This document shows, piece by piece, positions 9,944 to 21,572 of a stretch of DNA of 64,000 nucleotides. Location of the stretch: NCBI GenBank assembly GCA_033065855.1, contig JAVXUO010000799.1:186001-250000 (forward strand), in the 5' to 3' direction. Source of the DNA: Escallonia rubra (lineage: Eukaryota; Streptophyta; Magnoliopsida; Escalloniales; Escalloniaceae). The translations under genes were made by a program, and so were the position numbers. Within the stretch, counting starts at the first letter, position 1; each line of letters starts with the position of its first letter. The notes below the pieces were generated by a model that saw nothing but the letters and a program-made list of their open reading frames with translations, was not told the DNA's origin and ran no database searches.

Positions 9944-11370
9944 TGGATTGAATCAAACGAGCCTATAGCTCGCGATAAACTGAAGTTTGATTGCACCAGC
10001 AGGTTGCTTTAAAACCGAACTTCCTTGATCCATCAGAAACTTTAAACTTTAATTTTTTTTTCCTCCATGACCTTTCATCGACCGTTGACTTGTCTAGCAC
10101 TGCATAGTGCAAGAGCACACATCCCTCAGTCGAAGACTTCGACCAGGCTGCACTGGGGCCAGATAAATTTTTTTGTTTTGTTTTCGGGAATCGCACCACC
10201 CCATTCCCGAGACGCCGTTCCCCCATCCCCGATATCCCGTTCCCCGAGACCACAACTCGGCGCTCTCTCTCTCTCTCTCACATCGGTGGACAGTGGACGT
10301 AACGACCGGCGACTAGATCTGGCATATTGCCGGCGACGGTACGCGACTGAACGGTCTGAACACACCTTGTAAATCTCCGACTGGCGACCAGATCTTGAAG
10401 AAACGGCACTCCGCCGGTGACCAAATCTCCGAGTCTTTGCTCGGCGTCCGACCACGCGACCAGTTACCAGATCTGCTTGATCATACTTCTTGACCTCAAA
10501 CCTCAAAGGAAAAAAAAAAAGAAGGAAAAAATATCAATGTTTAAGAATCTTGGCCGGCTTGCTCTCTGCTCGTGCAACACATCTGCACCAAATCTCAAAA
10601 CATGTCAAGGAAGGCCTGAACCATAGCCTGGTGACATTGTTTTCCATCTCAGTTATGCTACAGGAAATTTGTCTGTTGTATGTTGCTTCATCCCAATTCG
10701 TAGTGGAGCTGCATCCAACCGTGGTGAATTTGTCTGTTGTCTGTTGAGTGTTGTCTACTTGAGACTTGAGTTCTTGACGGAGTGGGCCACTGTTTTGGTA
10801 AATTATCGTTAATTTATTGTTATTATTTATTTTATATTTGTATGTCGATGCTTATGCTACCGACTAGGGGCGGAATCAGAAAATTTTTTCAAGGGGTGCA
10901 AAAATTCTATCGAATGCACCAAAATTTTTTTTTATAGTAAAATAATATTATATAAAGATTTTTTTAAATCTCTATATAATCACTGAATTAAACGCAATTT
11001 AAGAAATTTACTAAATCTCTATATAATCACTGAAATTAAACTATACCAATGTTTCGATACTCAAAATCTTAGAATTAAACTCTAAATTTATGATACTTTT
11101 AATGTACAAATATATTTGTATTGACATCTATATAACTATGTGTTTGTGCCCAATTTGGTCACCAAAAAAATAAAATAAAAAAATTCTAGTTTATATTATC
11201 ATGCCAGAATTCACAGATTCTCTTAGTTTGCTTTTTTTTTTGGTGCAAAGATTCTCTTAGTTTGCGTGCGCGTGTAAGTACACTGTAAGTGTGTACTTTT
11301 GTTTACACCGTAACACAAAGCCTGAGTTCATGTAAGAAAACTTAGGAAGCACCCCATTCAAAAGAAGAAA
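9944..11370. other. Intergenic: no gene recognised
   Basis: It contains a GC-richer patch at 10130-10500 with a (TC)n run near 10265 and open frames that match nothing recognisable, then an AT-rich stretch from 10860 that begins with a repeat-like GGGGCGGAATCAGAAAA segment. The last 70 bp before 11371 resemble the 5' leader of the PME genes. Confidence 0.4.
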
Positions 11371-11886
11371 TTGAAGATGACAGACATTGCCATTGCGACG
11401 GTTATATTGGTCACAACTCTTTTCATTCCTCTTGCCGTAGATTCCGCCCCAAAAGTCACAGGTAGACAACAACCGGTGCCTAACCAATATTATGGCCTGG
11501 ATGACCACAAAGCGTATTTTCGATCCGAACAAACTTTGGCTCCTACTCGGGTAGTAGGAATATTCTTCCAACTCGGTGTATAGTGACAATTAATAATCGC
11601 TAAATGTTTCTAGTGACTTTTCTTCTAACACTTTTAGGAACAATTATTAGCAGCACTTTTTTAGCGTCACTGAATAAAAGTCACTAGAAATATTTAGAAA
11701 CGATTGATTGTCGCTATATAGGGGGTAAGAGAAAGATTCATCCAATCGGAGTAGCAGCAAATTTTTTTTCCTTTGGATCCCGCCCTACGTACGGCAGCCG
11801 AGTTCATAATGTTACGGCTGATCGATGCATGGAACAAGAAATTCCAAGACTGTGGCAGATGCGATCAATAGTATACGGAACGGAAA
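11371..11886 (+). pseudogene. Pectinesterase fragment P4 (exon 1 only)
   Basis: Starts with an ATG and signal-peptide-like segment (MTDIAIATVILVTTLFIPL) homologous to the start of P2 and P3, and its 5' leader is also similar. The match continues to the MITE at 11527-11771, and after it the segment 11781-11886 resumes homology with the GTGGCAGATGCGATCAATAG region, then stops. No exons 2-4 follow. Deletions and frameshifts are evident. It lies between the P1 flank and glycosyltransferase copy B and is probably the stump of another PME copy. Confidence 0.8.
11527..11771. mobile_element. MITE family 1, copy b (inside P4 exon 1)
   Basis: Begins GAACAAACTTTGGCTCCTAC and ends with the inverse type TAGCAGCAAATTTTTTTTCC. 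Flanking 9-mers TTTCGATCC (11518-11526) and TTTGGATCC (11772-11780) match at 8 of 9 positions. The interior foldback has TAGTGACAATTAATAATCGC on the left and its inverse on the right. It interrupts PME coding sequence. Confidence 0.85.
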
Positions 11887-12597
11887 TTAATTTTCATCCA
11901 TGCATAGGTACTTGACGTAAGAAAATGTATCGAATTGAAAAGAGGTGGCCGTGGGGTGGCATAGGCGTGCTTTCATCTTTTGACATGAACTTTAGTGTTG
12001 ATCGAATCAATTTAGATAAAATTGAAGTTGGTACGCGAATAATTGAGTAGAGACACAGTAAAACATAAAAGTTTGTGTGTAAGAACTTTGAGGTATAGAT
12101 TACTAAGTACATTCATGCACTTTCACCAATAAGTTAAGATAAGACTGTAATGGTAATTATGGTATACGATTAGTCAACTTGAGGCTAGAAAAATATGAAA
12201 GTTTATATAAGTGTAAAACACACTGTAATGTTGTGTACTGTATGCCTACATCCAAGAAATATTACAAGTTATATTAGTCACACACTAAAAAACGAAGTTG
12301 GTTTCACGAATAATTTAACTAATTCAATGTTATATATTAGATGATCCAGTATGATATACCGTAATGAATAATTAGACAGTCAATTTTGGTCAATTCGCTT
12401 AATCGGAGTCCTACTTGAGACTCTTTTTGAAGGCTTAAACGAAAGAGTTCCACTGCTTTGCAAACATTTATGCATCAAGTCTCCCTCACAAAGTCTCTTC
12501 TTCATTGCAAATTGCCCTTCACAGCCTAAAAGAGAACACCACTTCCCCCCCACCCCCACCAACACCAACCTTGTTGGGAAAAGCAGAGCAAGTTCAC
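11887..12597. other. Upstream region of glycosyltransferase copy B
   Basis: No gene seen. The last 150 bp resemble the region upstream of copy C (39032-39180), including TTATGCATCAAGTCTCCCTC, so they are probably proximal promoter and leader. The CCCCCCACCCCCACC tract at 12546-12560 corresponds to the poly-G tract at 39064-39078. Confidence 0.5.
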
Positions 12598-15505
12598 ATG
12601 GACAAGCCAAGGAATCATGTCTGTGATGTCGTTACATTCATACTTCTTGTATGCCTTGGTTTTCTGATAATTGGTGTCTTGAGTCCAGCCCAGAACAAAT
12701 CATTACTTCAGTTTGAAAGTTTCAGAATCAAGCCCTCCAACACGGTAAGCAACTCCTCTCTCCCTTAGAATTTCCCCAAAAAACCTTTACTTTGTGTCCT
12801 ACCTGAATTTTTTGCTCTAATGTTGCTGATATATGTGACAGTATAACATGACCATATACAGAGACGAGCTTGATGAGACATTGTCAAAGGCTTCAACGGA
12901 AAACAAGACAGTGATCATAGCGATTGTGAACAAAGCCTACGTCGAGGGAGACAAGTCGATGCTCGACTTGTTTCTCGATGGTTTTTGGCTGGGCGACGAC
13001 ACCAGGAGGCTTCTTAATCACCTGTTGATCGTCGCAGCCGATCAGACATCGTTCCACCGCTGCAAGTTTCTTCACCTTCACTGCTACAAGCTTAAGACCG
13101 AGGGAGTCGAATTCGCCGGCGAGAAAATCTACATGTCTGATGACTTTATCAAGATGATGTGGAGAAGAACTTCGTTTCTAGGGACTGTTCTCAAGTTTGG
13201 CTACAACTTTGTCTTCACGGTACGTGCCTAATATTATCCCCATAATCAGAGGCATAAGTCCCTGATTTCGAGGCACGGTTGCTGACTTTTACTATCTATA
13301 TTTATCTAAAATTATGGCACTTGCCATCGAAAGAAAACTTATAACAGGCGACACAAAATCATTTTTAAAAAGTAATAACTACCCAAAGACAATTAAAGAT
13401 TCACTAAAAATGTAGTTAAAATGTATTCTAAAATTCAAGCTTGATATTATAAAAATATGATGTTGTAATTTTATTTTTGCACACGCATCGAACTAGTGTG
13501 GCACAATAGCCCGTACTACATATAAAGGGAATACTCCTTTTGACGTAACACCTCCTTTGGTGTTACATAATCATCTATCTAAAATTGTAACATGTGGCAT
13601 TTTAAGAAAATTTCTAAAATATGACACAAAATAATTATCTACCTATAAGGACATGTTTGTTTCTTACAGTTTATAATTCGCTAAAAAAGAAATAGTTACA
13701 ATAAATTCTACAATAAAATTTAAGCTTGATACTATAAATATCTCATATCGTTAACTTTATTTTTACACAGACATCGCGTGTGCCACGATGACTAGTTTTA
13801 ATATATAGTGTTAATATATAAAAACATGATAACATAACTATTGAAGAATGATCCAACTAATTCGTTAAAGATAAGTGTGTTTCAGAATTATCTCTCAGTG
13901 GCTTAGGGGTTTACTGCCTTAGTGACTTAGTGTTTTAGTGGGATAGTGGTTATTACTGGGTTATTGGTGCAGGAAGCCTATGAAGGCACCACTGGTTCAT
14001 CATTTTAGTGCATAAGACAATTGAGTGAAATAATTCTCCTATTTCATTCCTTTCTCTGTCAAATGTCTTTATCTTGAGTTGTTAAGTTCTGCATAACATA
14101 GAGTGGTTTGAGACCTAAGCATATTCTAAGTAGAAAATGTCCAAGGAATAGCTACGCTTTTTCAGTATTGTTAACTATATATTTCGTACTTGTCAAAGGT
14201 TGAAATGTATTTTAAAATCAGCAGGAAGCTGATCCGTGCACTCAACGGAAGAAAAAGTTCAGCGGCAGGTAGCCCGATTGCAACAGTTGATCTCTCTCAT
14301 CTCGATCTCGTAATGAAAGGAATAAAAGTTGCATAACGAGAGAGAGAGAGAGAGATGCTGAAGGCGTGGGGAGAAGTAATGATCAAGGTTGATGATGATG
14401 ACTATTGTTTCGGCTAAGTGTAGCAGTGATAACTAGCAAAGCAGAGAACAAAGGTGGCTACCATGCAGATTTTGTCAAAGACGTGCACTGCCTTTTTTTC
14501 CCAAAAGTTGTTTTTGGAAAACTTTATGCCTTTAGCAAGAAAGAGATCTCAAAACATAACTTGTAAGAGGGATAAACTTTTTCCTAGGTAATTGATCGAA
14601 GGTCATTAGTCATCTCTCTTTTCAGCTTTACTTCCATACTGCGACAGTGAACGCCAAAGTGAGAGCGATGAAAGATTGACATAAATTTAGTAATTAAAGT
14701 GTAAAAATGCAGAGGGAAAGCAGTAAGAGTAGAATTTAAGAGTGGAGCGTTTGACCAGTTAAAATGGAGTTGGTGACTCTGAGGGCTTTTACCCTTAAGA
14801 GAGAGAGTTTTTCTTTTTCTTTTTTTCCTGACAGGCCAAACAAAAAATTGCTAGTACTCTCTATTGTATTTAGGGTACTAGAACTTGGTTTTTGGCACTA
14901 AAATTCGGTTTTTGGCAATGTTGCTCAAGTATTTAAGGACCTAAAATTGCCAAATTGGGGGATTTCAGTTTTCCTTTTTGAGCTGACAATGTTTCGATGA
15001 ACAGGATACTGATGTAATTTGGCTAAGGAATCCATTTTCCATGCTAAGCCGGGACGAAAGCATAGATCTCCAAATCAGTACAGACAGCTTCAATGGCAAC
15101 CAGTCGTCTGAATCAAACCTTATCAACACTGGCTTCTACATGATCAAGTCGAACGAGAAAAGCATCAAACTGTTTGATACTTGGTACGAAAGGAGAGACA
15201 GCTCCCCCGGATTAAAAGATCAAGATGTGCTACTGAATATGATGCACGAAGGTATTTTCAAGAGTTTAGGGTTAAGGGTGAGATTCTTGGACACCCTTTA
15301 CTTCAGTGGATTTTGTCAAGACAGCAGAGATGTTAGAAACGTCTCAACCGTTCATGCTAATTGTTGCCGGAGTATTGGTGCCAAGGTGACTGATTTGACT
15401 TCAGTAGTTCATGACTGGAAGAGGTTCAAAAATTATGGGGCCAATGGGAAAGCAAAATTTGCATGGTCAAGGCACACAGCATGCCAGAACTCATGGAAGC
15501 ATTGA
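12598..15505 (+). CDS. GT77-like nucleotide-diphospho-sugar transferase (copy B, complete)
   Basis: Three exons: 12598-12744, 12842-13219 and 15005-15505. All junctions are GT-AG and all are phase 0, giving 341 residues, a normal length for this DUF271 family. The start is placed at the ATG encoding MDKPRNHVCD because copy C starts the same way while sequence upstream of it differs; an in-frame ATG at 12505 exists but is not conserved. Residues about 10-28 form a single hydrophobic segment (VVTFILLVCLGFLIIGVL), consistent with a type II Golgi membrane protein. Exon 2 ends FVFT and exon 3 opens DTDV, giving the DxD motif at residues 176-178. The conserved C-terminal region has FSGFCQDSRD and VHANCC. 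Donor and acceptor sugars are unknown. The paralogues are copies A and C. Confidence 0.9.
13290..13796 (+). repeat. Duplicated AT-rich repeat with Helitron-like 3' end (intron 2 of copy B)
   Basis: Two related blocks, about 13300-13520 and 13578-13796, share runs such as TTCAAGCTTGATA/TTTAAGCTTGATA and TTTATTTTTGCACACGCATCG/TTTATTTTTACACAGACATCG. The second ends ATCGCGTGTGCCACGATGACTAGT, of the form hairpin plus CTAG/T that plant Helitron 3' ends have. No Rep/helicase is present. The Helitron identification is tentative. Confidence 0.4.
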
Positions 15506-16365
15506 TGAGAACATAATTTGGAGTCTGGAAATTGATAGATCTGTTTGATATGTCCAAGAGGAAAATGTGGAAGACTATGTACAATGTGTACTAAAATATG
15601 GTTCTTTTGGGGTTTGGTTGGTAGAGATGATGAAAAATAAAGCGGAGAAAAAGTATCCCCCCCCCCTGACATTTTTAATTCACAGGGGAGGGCGGATGTA
15701 TATGTCTTTTGTTGTTTGGTTGAGTCAGAAGGAGATAGACGAGTTCAATACTTTAATGTCCCTCTTTCGATGGAAAGAACATGATGAATCCATCACGAAA
15801 GTTCATCCCGTCCCTCGTGAATTTCTTGCGTTCCCTTTCCCCACCACACCAAAGGAATAAGTATAGTTCTTCTACCACTCCGCCATTTCATTTAGTCATT
15901 CCATCCTATCAAACGAGCTCTTTTTCTATATGTCTAAATGCTAAGACAATTTAATTTGATCTGCCGCCATTATATATTGTCTACAAGTACATTTGATTTC
16001 TACCACAAAAAAAAAAAAAAAAGTACATTTGATAGGTTTAGGAACTTTAAGTTTTGGTAAAGTAGTAATCACACATCGAAAACACTAATTTTGCCTTTTG
16101 CTTTGTTAGATGCATTACAATATCTCTAGGTAAAAATGACACCTTTTTCCCATTATAAATCACTCAACATAGGGTTGAAAAAATGTAAAGTCTAGTGACC
16201 AAAGGCTGTGAATTCAATACAAAAAGCTGCAACCTCTGCCACGCCCTGTACATACTATCACAGTTCTAATATATTCTTGTTGCGAATTACATTCTCATTG
16301 CATGCGTTAGTTGTGAGATTTTGAGACCAGTTTATTCATGATTTTGTATCCCTATATATTATTTT
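15506..16365. other. 3' flank of copy B and distal PME upstream block
   Basis: No gene seen. It aligns with 686-1146 plus 2653-3200 downstream of copy A, but without the Mutator-like element and MITE found there. It contains poly-C (15660) and poly-A (16003) runs. Confidence 0.6.
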
Positions 16366-16370
16366 CCTTA

Positions 16371-16777
16371 TAATATAAGTTAAATATAACTCTCAATAAT
16401 TGAGAATACCCAGCAATTTCAGTCAAACTGAAAAATTGATAATTATCTTATTAAATTCTAAAAGAGTTCTCAGAAATCGTGACGTGATCTTCGAGAATCC
16501 TAATACATCTGGCCCACGACCCAGTTCTATTATGAACCTTCTCCTATAGTTTTATAAAGAAGTCTACCCCCCATGTATGAGGATAATCACACACACACAA
16601 AAAGAAATAGTCTTTAATGCTTTTTCAGAGTCACTATTCTGTAACTGCGCTCCGACTTAGTATCGGAGAGTTCTTCGCCGGGAACCCCACCCGACGGTCA
16701 CTTATTTTCTGTCTTGCTGGTCATCAGTCCAGACTCGAATTCCGAAAAATACGCGGTGCATATTTTTAGCAGCAACA
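16371..16777 (+). repeat. Left LTR of the composite insertion, with PBS after it
   Basis: Ends in CAACA at 16777; the stretch GGTCACTTATTTTCTGTCTT and following about 90 bp match 21196-21280. TTGGCGCC follows at 16780, fitting the primer-binding position. Confidence 0.65.
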
Positions 16778-16859
16778 GATTGGCGCCATCCGTGGGACCC
16801 GCCAGCCTAGCCGATTGACCAAATGCAATCACGTCAAAAAAAATAAATAAATAACTCTG

Positions 16860-17186
16860 TGTTACGAAATCGCTATAGATAAATATGTATAGAACACGAT
16901 ATCCAAACAAGAGAGCACAAGAAAACTGAGAGAACTCAAATCCACTTTACATAAGTCAGATTTACAACACTCCCTCACGTGTATCTCTCACTAGTTTTCC
17001 TATTCAAAGAAGGACTCTTCTCTCTTGACCTTAAACACAATACAAGACATTTTACTTATACTAGAGATAAGCAGTGATCTTCTCTATCCAACCAATGTGG
17101 GACATGATATCTTATATACTAAGGATCAAGTTACAACCTTCTTTGAGTAACCGATGTGGGATATAAATACAAGCCATATATCAACA
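16860..17186 (-). repeat. LTR of a minus-oriented gypsy fragment
   Basis: Read on the minus strand it starts TGTTGATATATGG and ends CGTAACA (TG...CA). It is preceded by a polypurine tract AAGGTGGAGAT at 17187-17197, as expected for a 3' LTR. It carries two CCCACAT blocks typical of such LTRs. No partner LTR was found. Confidence 0.6.
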
Positions 17187-17508
17187 ATCTCCACCTTGAC
17201 TTGTATTAACAAACCACTCCATAAGGAAAGTGTAATATGCCTTCAGTACTTTCTTCAGGTACTCCACCTTGCATCCTCCCTTAAAGGTAGGGATGCACTC
17301 CACCTTGAACTCAACAAGAAAGAAGATGAATCAAGCTCAAGTAATGCTTGAACTTCTCTGTCGTGACTGTCTTCATGAGCACATAAACTACGTAGGTCTT
17401 CGGCCCCATCTACCGCTCACCGTAGCATAGCATCGATCCCTTGTCCAGTTGTAACACTGTAATTCCCTCACATGCGTCAGCCCTATCCTTGGACACCAAC
17501 GTGATCAT

Positions 17509-18291
17509 CTACTCCGCCATCATCATCACCCCACAATATGGATTGAACGTAGCGCTCGACTTCTCCATAAAGTCCATCCCAAGCACCACCCCAAGCTCAT
17601 CCATGTCGATGATGTTGAAGTCAGCCTTCCCTATCCATCTGCCGATCCTCAAATCGACGTTATTGATGACTCCTTTCGTCGGTCGCTCCTCGGCATTCAC
17701 GGCCGTGAACCAACTCCCGTCCTTAGTTGGTTTTAGCCGAAGCCACTTAGCAACCCTTGGACTCATGAAGTTGTGGGTAGCCCCGGTATCCACAAGTGCT
17801 TCTTGATTCTTCCCGACAACGTCCACCGTTGCGTAGAGCAAGCCGTCTCTTCTTGCTCTTCTTTCCCTTGGCAGCTCCTTCCTTTGACTTCTGCAATGCC
17901 CCCATGCGTGCTTCCCTGTTGCTGCTAAAAGAATCCCCCTTGTTGCCTTTGTGCTTCTCGAGGAATGCAATTATCTTGCCCTTGTGTGGGCAATACCTCT
18001 CATAATACGGACTCGCACAGTTGAAGCATCATCCTTTAGGCCCCACACAAGCCTTGTAGTCATGAGAGTCACCCACTTGCGACTTCCCTCGTGCTTCTTC
18101 TCCCCTTTATGATGGCGGCGACGTACCTCGTCCCCACTCTGCTCATCATCGGTTGCCTTAGGTGAGCCACTCTTTGACCTACCGTCTCCCCCATCTTTGG
18201 CACGCTCGTACCTTGGAGATCTCGGCCTCTCACCTTGCTTGAAGTCTTCCAATCTCTCGACAATCGCCATGGCGGAAGCCAAGTTTAACAA
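17509..18291 (-). pseudogene. Gypsy-type gag/aspartic protease fragment
   Basis: On the minus strand, 18291-17971 gives a gag C-terminal segment (LASAMAIVERLEDFK, then charged residues and a degraded CFNC-type zinc knuckle in another frame). 17970-17509 gives a retropepsin with ALVDTGATHNFMSPRVA and VVLGMDFM. The two are out of frame. No reverse transcriptase or integrase follows before the LTR at 17186, so the source is a deleted or TR-GAG-like non-autonomous element. Confidence 0.75.
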
Positions 18292-18296
18292 CTTAT

Positions 18297-18362
18297 ACGT
18301 AAGATTAACAACTTATAAGCACATACAATACGTAAGATTAACAAATTATAAGCACATACAAT
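18297..18362. repeat. Two-copy 33-bp tandem repeat
   Basis: The unit starting ACGTAAGATTAACAAC occurs at 18297-18329 and 18330-18362 with one mismatch. It marks the junction between the gag fragment and the next block. Confidence 0.8.
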
Positions 18363-20960
18363 ACAAAGTTTCTTGTCAATCATATAAACAACTGAACAAA
18401 TTCAAAGATCTATTTGGACAAGACAAATTGTTCCAAAGATATACAAAACAATGCTATGATATCAATGAATGGAGATTACTCCAAATCTCGCAAAGCACCA
18501 TCACGGACTGCAAAATCTCTGCTCAACTTCCATCAGCATTTACACGACTGTCAAACAATTGAGTTCTATCCAATCAAACTACAAGTAAAATGCAAAATCG
18601 GACAAACGGACTAATAGTCATACAACAAAAATTGATATTAGAAAGATCATCATTCTTCCGTGTAGATAGTATTACCAGTAACGAAGAGCTGATTTGGTAT
18701 TTTGGATACAAACTTTATAAATTCTACCAAAGTATTTCAAAAAATGACAACTCATAACTCTATAAAAATACTCATAGATGCAATCCATATGCTTAACAAC
18801 TTTAGTTTTTCCTACTGAACTTGGTCAGCTATGATTAAGAAATAAAAAACTTACCACTCCTTGATGGTTGCCAATGCCTTGGGTGATGATTTGAGCATGT
18901 CGTGGTTTGGATTTTGAAATGACCGTTTGGCTGAAACAAGGTTAAAAAAAAAAAAACTAAATCAACTTTTTTTCTCCTAACAACATAATCTAAAGGCTAT
19001 AAAACTGCTAATAAAGAACACAATAAGCAACTACATAAACCGACTTCTTGATGCAAAGCATACAAAGGTTTTAGTTCATTCTGTACAAAGTTTCATACAT
19101 GTTAACAGCTTATTATGGCTTCAGCTGTAGCCTGACTATAGCGCTTTGGGTCCTCAAACCATCCCACTAAGCCTTGACAGGCCTGAGATGCCATGCCTGA
19201 GATGCGTGCAAAGCATGCAAATTTTTCGCAGTTTGTATGTTAGCACCAACACCATGTGCTTCTGTTATATCAGGTTCTTCAGTAGTTGAGTCAAACTAAA
19301 GCAACAACGGCGAAAGGTAACTAAAATGTAAAACTAAGTTTATCACCTTAGGATAAGAAGAACCAAGTTACACAACTTAGGATAGCACATCACATGGCAA
19401 CTAGTCAAATCCAGTATACTGTATTGCCTAGCAAAAAGAAACTAACTTAAAAAGTGGCTTTAGAATATAACTGAGACATGCAAGCAAGCAAGCAAGGCGC
19501 TTTCTTAACATAATTCGTTTTTTTCTTTTCAAACATCAATAGTCAGTTCCAGTTCCCTAAGTAAGAAACTGGATCTCTCCAACAAGCGAAGCCTCGCATC
19601 CTCAAGTGTAAAGACATGTAGAAAGAAGAGAAGTCCACTGATAGACATCGTTGTCTAAGCTGGGAAAAGGAAAAAGTACAGAAAAAGTTGTGGGAGACTA
19701 ACCAAATGCAAAATAAAAAAGTCCATGTTAACAACTAAAATAAGAAATTCATCAATGTTTCGAACTCAACTACGGCGCTAGAATACTAGATTAAGTCGTT
19801 CAGACTTGTAAGTGTGCCTACAAGGTGAAAAGTAGTCAGGTGCAAGTGCTTAAGAAATCTGGAATAGATGCTTATACAAAATATATAAAAGCATAGAAAA
19901 AATTTAGTTCTTATGATTCCATTAATAGTTCAATAGGTGGACCATACATAATAAATCTCTACTTTGCTTTGATCCTCCTTAATATTCAGAGTCCATCAGG
20001 GAAGCTTAGGCTTTATTTACTCTCATGGTCCATACATGTTTATGACAAGAATTATTAATTGCCCTTTTTGAGAATGTCGTCGCTTTATTTGCTAAAACTC
20101 ATTTAATTCTTCTTTTTGAGCATGTCACTTCATTTATTTGTTAAGTTACCTAAGTTGAACTTGTTATAAAGAACTCTCACAGTTGGAAACATGAATATTA
20201 TAATGGGTTTAATTCTAGAGGTGAAACTGAAAGAATGAAGTACGAAAGAAGAACAATTACAAACAGAGAGATACCCAGATACCCACCAAAATCACATCCA
20301 AATTATCGAATATAATCAACAAGAGTAGCTCAACGCAAATATATTGAATATAATCAACAATGGTTGTATTATAGTTTTAGCAAGCTAGCTCTTACAGGAG
20401 GCCCTCCATCACAGAATTCAACAACACCTCGGCCAAATCAGACCAAATTCTACCCTATATGAAAAAAGCCCCAAATTTCCAGCGGAGTAATAACCCTAAA
20501 GGTGATACAAACTAAAGAAGGAGGATTGTCTATAGGGTTCAAATAGTAGAAGCATTTTGTTTGGCATTTCTTTATCTATAATTAACAAAATTAACCTAAA
20601 ATCTTCTATTAATGCAACCAAATATTGGAACAGTAGGAATAATTCGTTACAAAAGGAGATGGTGATTACCTAAGAGTTGTTATTGAACGACAGATTGAGG
20701 AGGACATAGCTCAAAAATGGTGGCGACGGCAGGTGGGTGCTTGTACCGCTGGTTCTACGAGCAAAGATTGGTCGTGGTTCTTGTGGCAGATTCACGGCAT
20801 AGATGCGAGAGTACGTGGAAAGAAAAAGACATGGGAGCAGAGAAAGAGAGTAATTCGTTGAAAGAGAATTTTTATGGATTTCAGCTTTGAGGATCCAATG
20901 AGTAGTCGGAGTGTAGTTTAAGGGGATATTGGATTTCAGAGATGGTGGCCAGATGAAATG
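18363..20960. other. Unassigned interior of the composite insertion
   Basis: No complete gene is recognised. On the minus strand a few exon-like pieces with plausible splice signals can be seen: around 18846-18930 with a GTAAGT donor, around 19168-19283 opening FDSTTEEPDITEAHG and ending in a stop, and around 20670-20860. They may be exons of a captured host gene, but I cannot name it and they may be chance. Confidence 0.3.
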
Positions 20961-21186
20961 AAAGGAAGGAAGATAAGGAAATTGAGGGATATATTTAGGG
21001 CAAACGCTTAAGAGGAGCTTAAGTCCTTAATTTGTAGAGGCGATCTATTTAGGATGTTACAAAGCATCCTATTATGTATAAGAAATAAGGACACTTTTAA
21101 TATAGCGTCTTATAAACAACTTTTTAGGACACTTTTTATAAAATGTCAGTTTATGGCCGTCGTTACATCTAGTTTTTCTTGTAGTG
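20961..21186 (-). mobile_element. CACTA-type transposon terminus
   Basis: The plus-strand end CTTGTAGTG at 21178-21186 is the inverse of CACTACAAG, the usual CACTA start. Inward are repeated GACACTTTT/AAATGTC-like motifs (21088-21150), resembling CACTA subterminal repeats. The other end was not found. It abuts the truncated right LTR directly. Confidence 0.5.
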
Positions 21187-21285
21187 ACCCCACCCGAAGG
21201 TCACTATTTTTCAGTCTTGTAAGTCATCAGTTTAGGCTTAGATTCCAAAAAAGACGCTGAACATAATTTTAGCAGCAACACCTTA

Positions 21286-21572
21286 TAAATGCATGTTTGC
21301 ATTTCAGACAAAAAGAAAAAAAAATAAAGCCTGATTTATACCGTTAAAGGTACAACGGCTCAAATGTCTGGGCATCTTTTCAATTTCACACAACAGTCTC
21401 TGACCACAAACTCCACAACCAAAGGTTACCGACAGCCTCTCTAATTCAGAGATTAATCCTCTCTCTGTTTCCCTGTGTCTGCGCCAGTGTGTGTACGTAT
21501 ATATGCACCATACAACAAGCCCCAGTTCACGCAAGAAAAGTCAGGGAAGCGCACCATTCAAAAGAAGAAAGA
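21286..21572 (+). promoter_or_regulatory. P2 proximal promoter and leader
   Basis: Conserved with the upstream regions of P1 and P3. A TATA-like GTATATATGC lies at about 21499-21506, about 70 bp before the ATG, in the same place as TATAAAT in P3. Confidence 0.6.

Larger units (their letters stand above)
16371..21280 (+). mobile_element. Nested composite insertion upstream of P2 (LTR ends, TSD CCTTA)
   Basis: CCTTA at 16366-16370 and 21281-21285 brackets 4.9 kb absent from the matching places near P1 and P3. The left end is an LTR of about 407 bp (16371-16777, ends AGCAGCAACA) followed by TTGGCGCCATCCGTGGGA, a primer-binding-site-like sequence. The right end (21187-21280) is the 3' part of a related LTR, also ending AGCAGCAACA. 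The LTR start lacks the usual TG, so the left boundary is slightly uncertain. Between the ends are a second, oppositely oriented gypsy fragment and a CACTA-type terminus, so this is a nest rather than one element. Confidence 0.65.

Noticed and set aside
12505-12597. Upstream in-frame ATG extending glycosyltransferase copy B
   Set aside because: The extra residues are not conserved in copy C, whereas the MDxPRNHVCD start is shared.
18297-18362. Short regular repeat as a possible CRISPR-like array
   Set aside because: Only two adjacent 33-bp copies with no spacers, in a plant nuclear genome; a plain tandem duplication.
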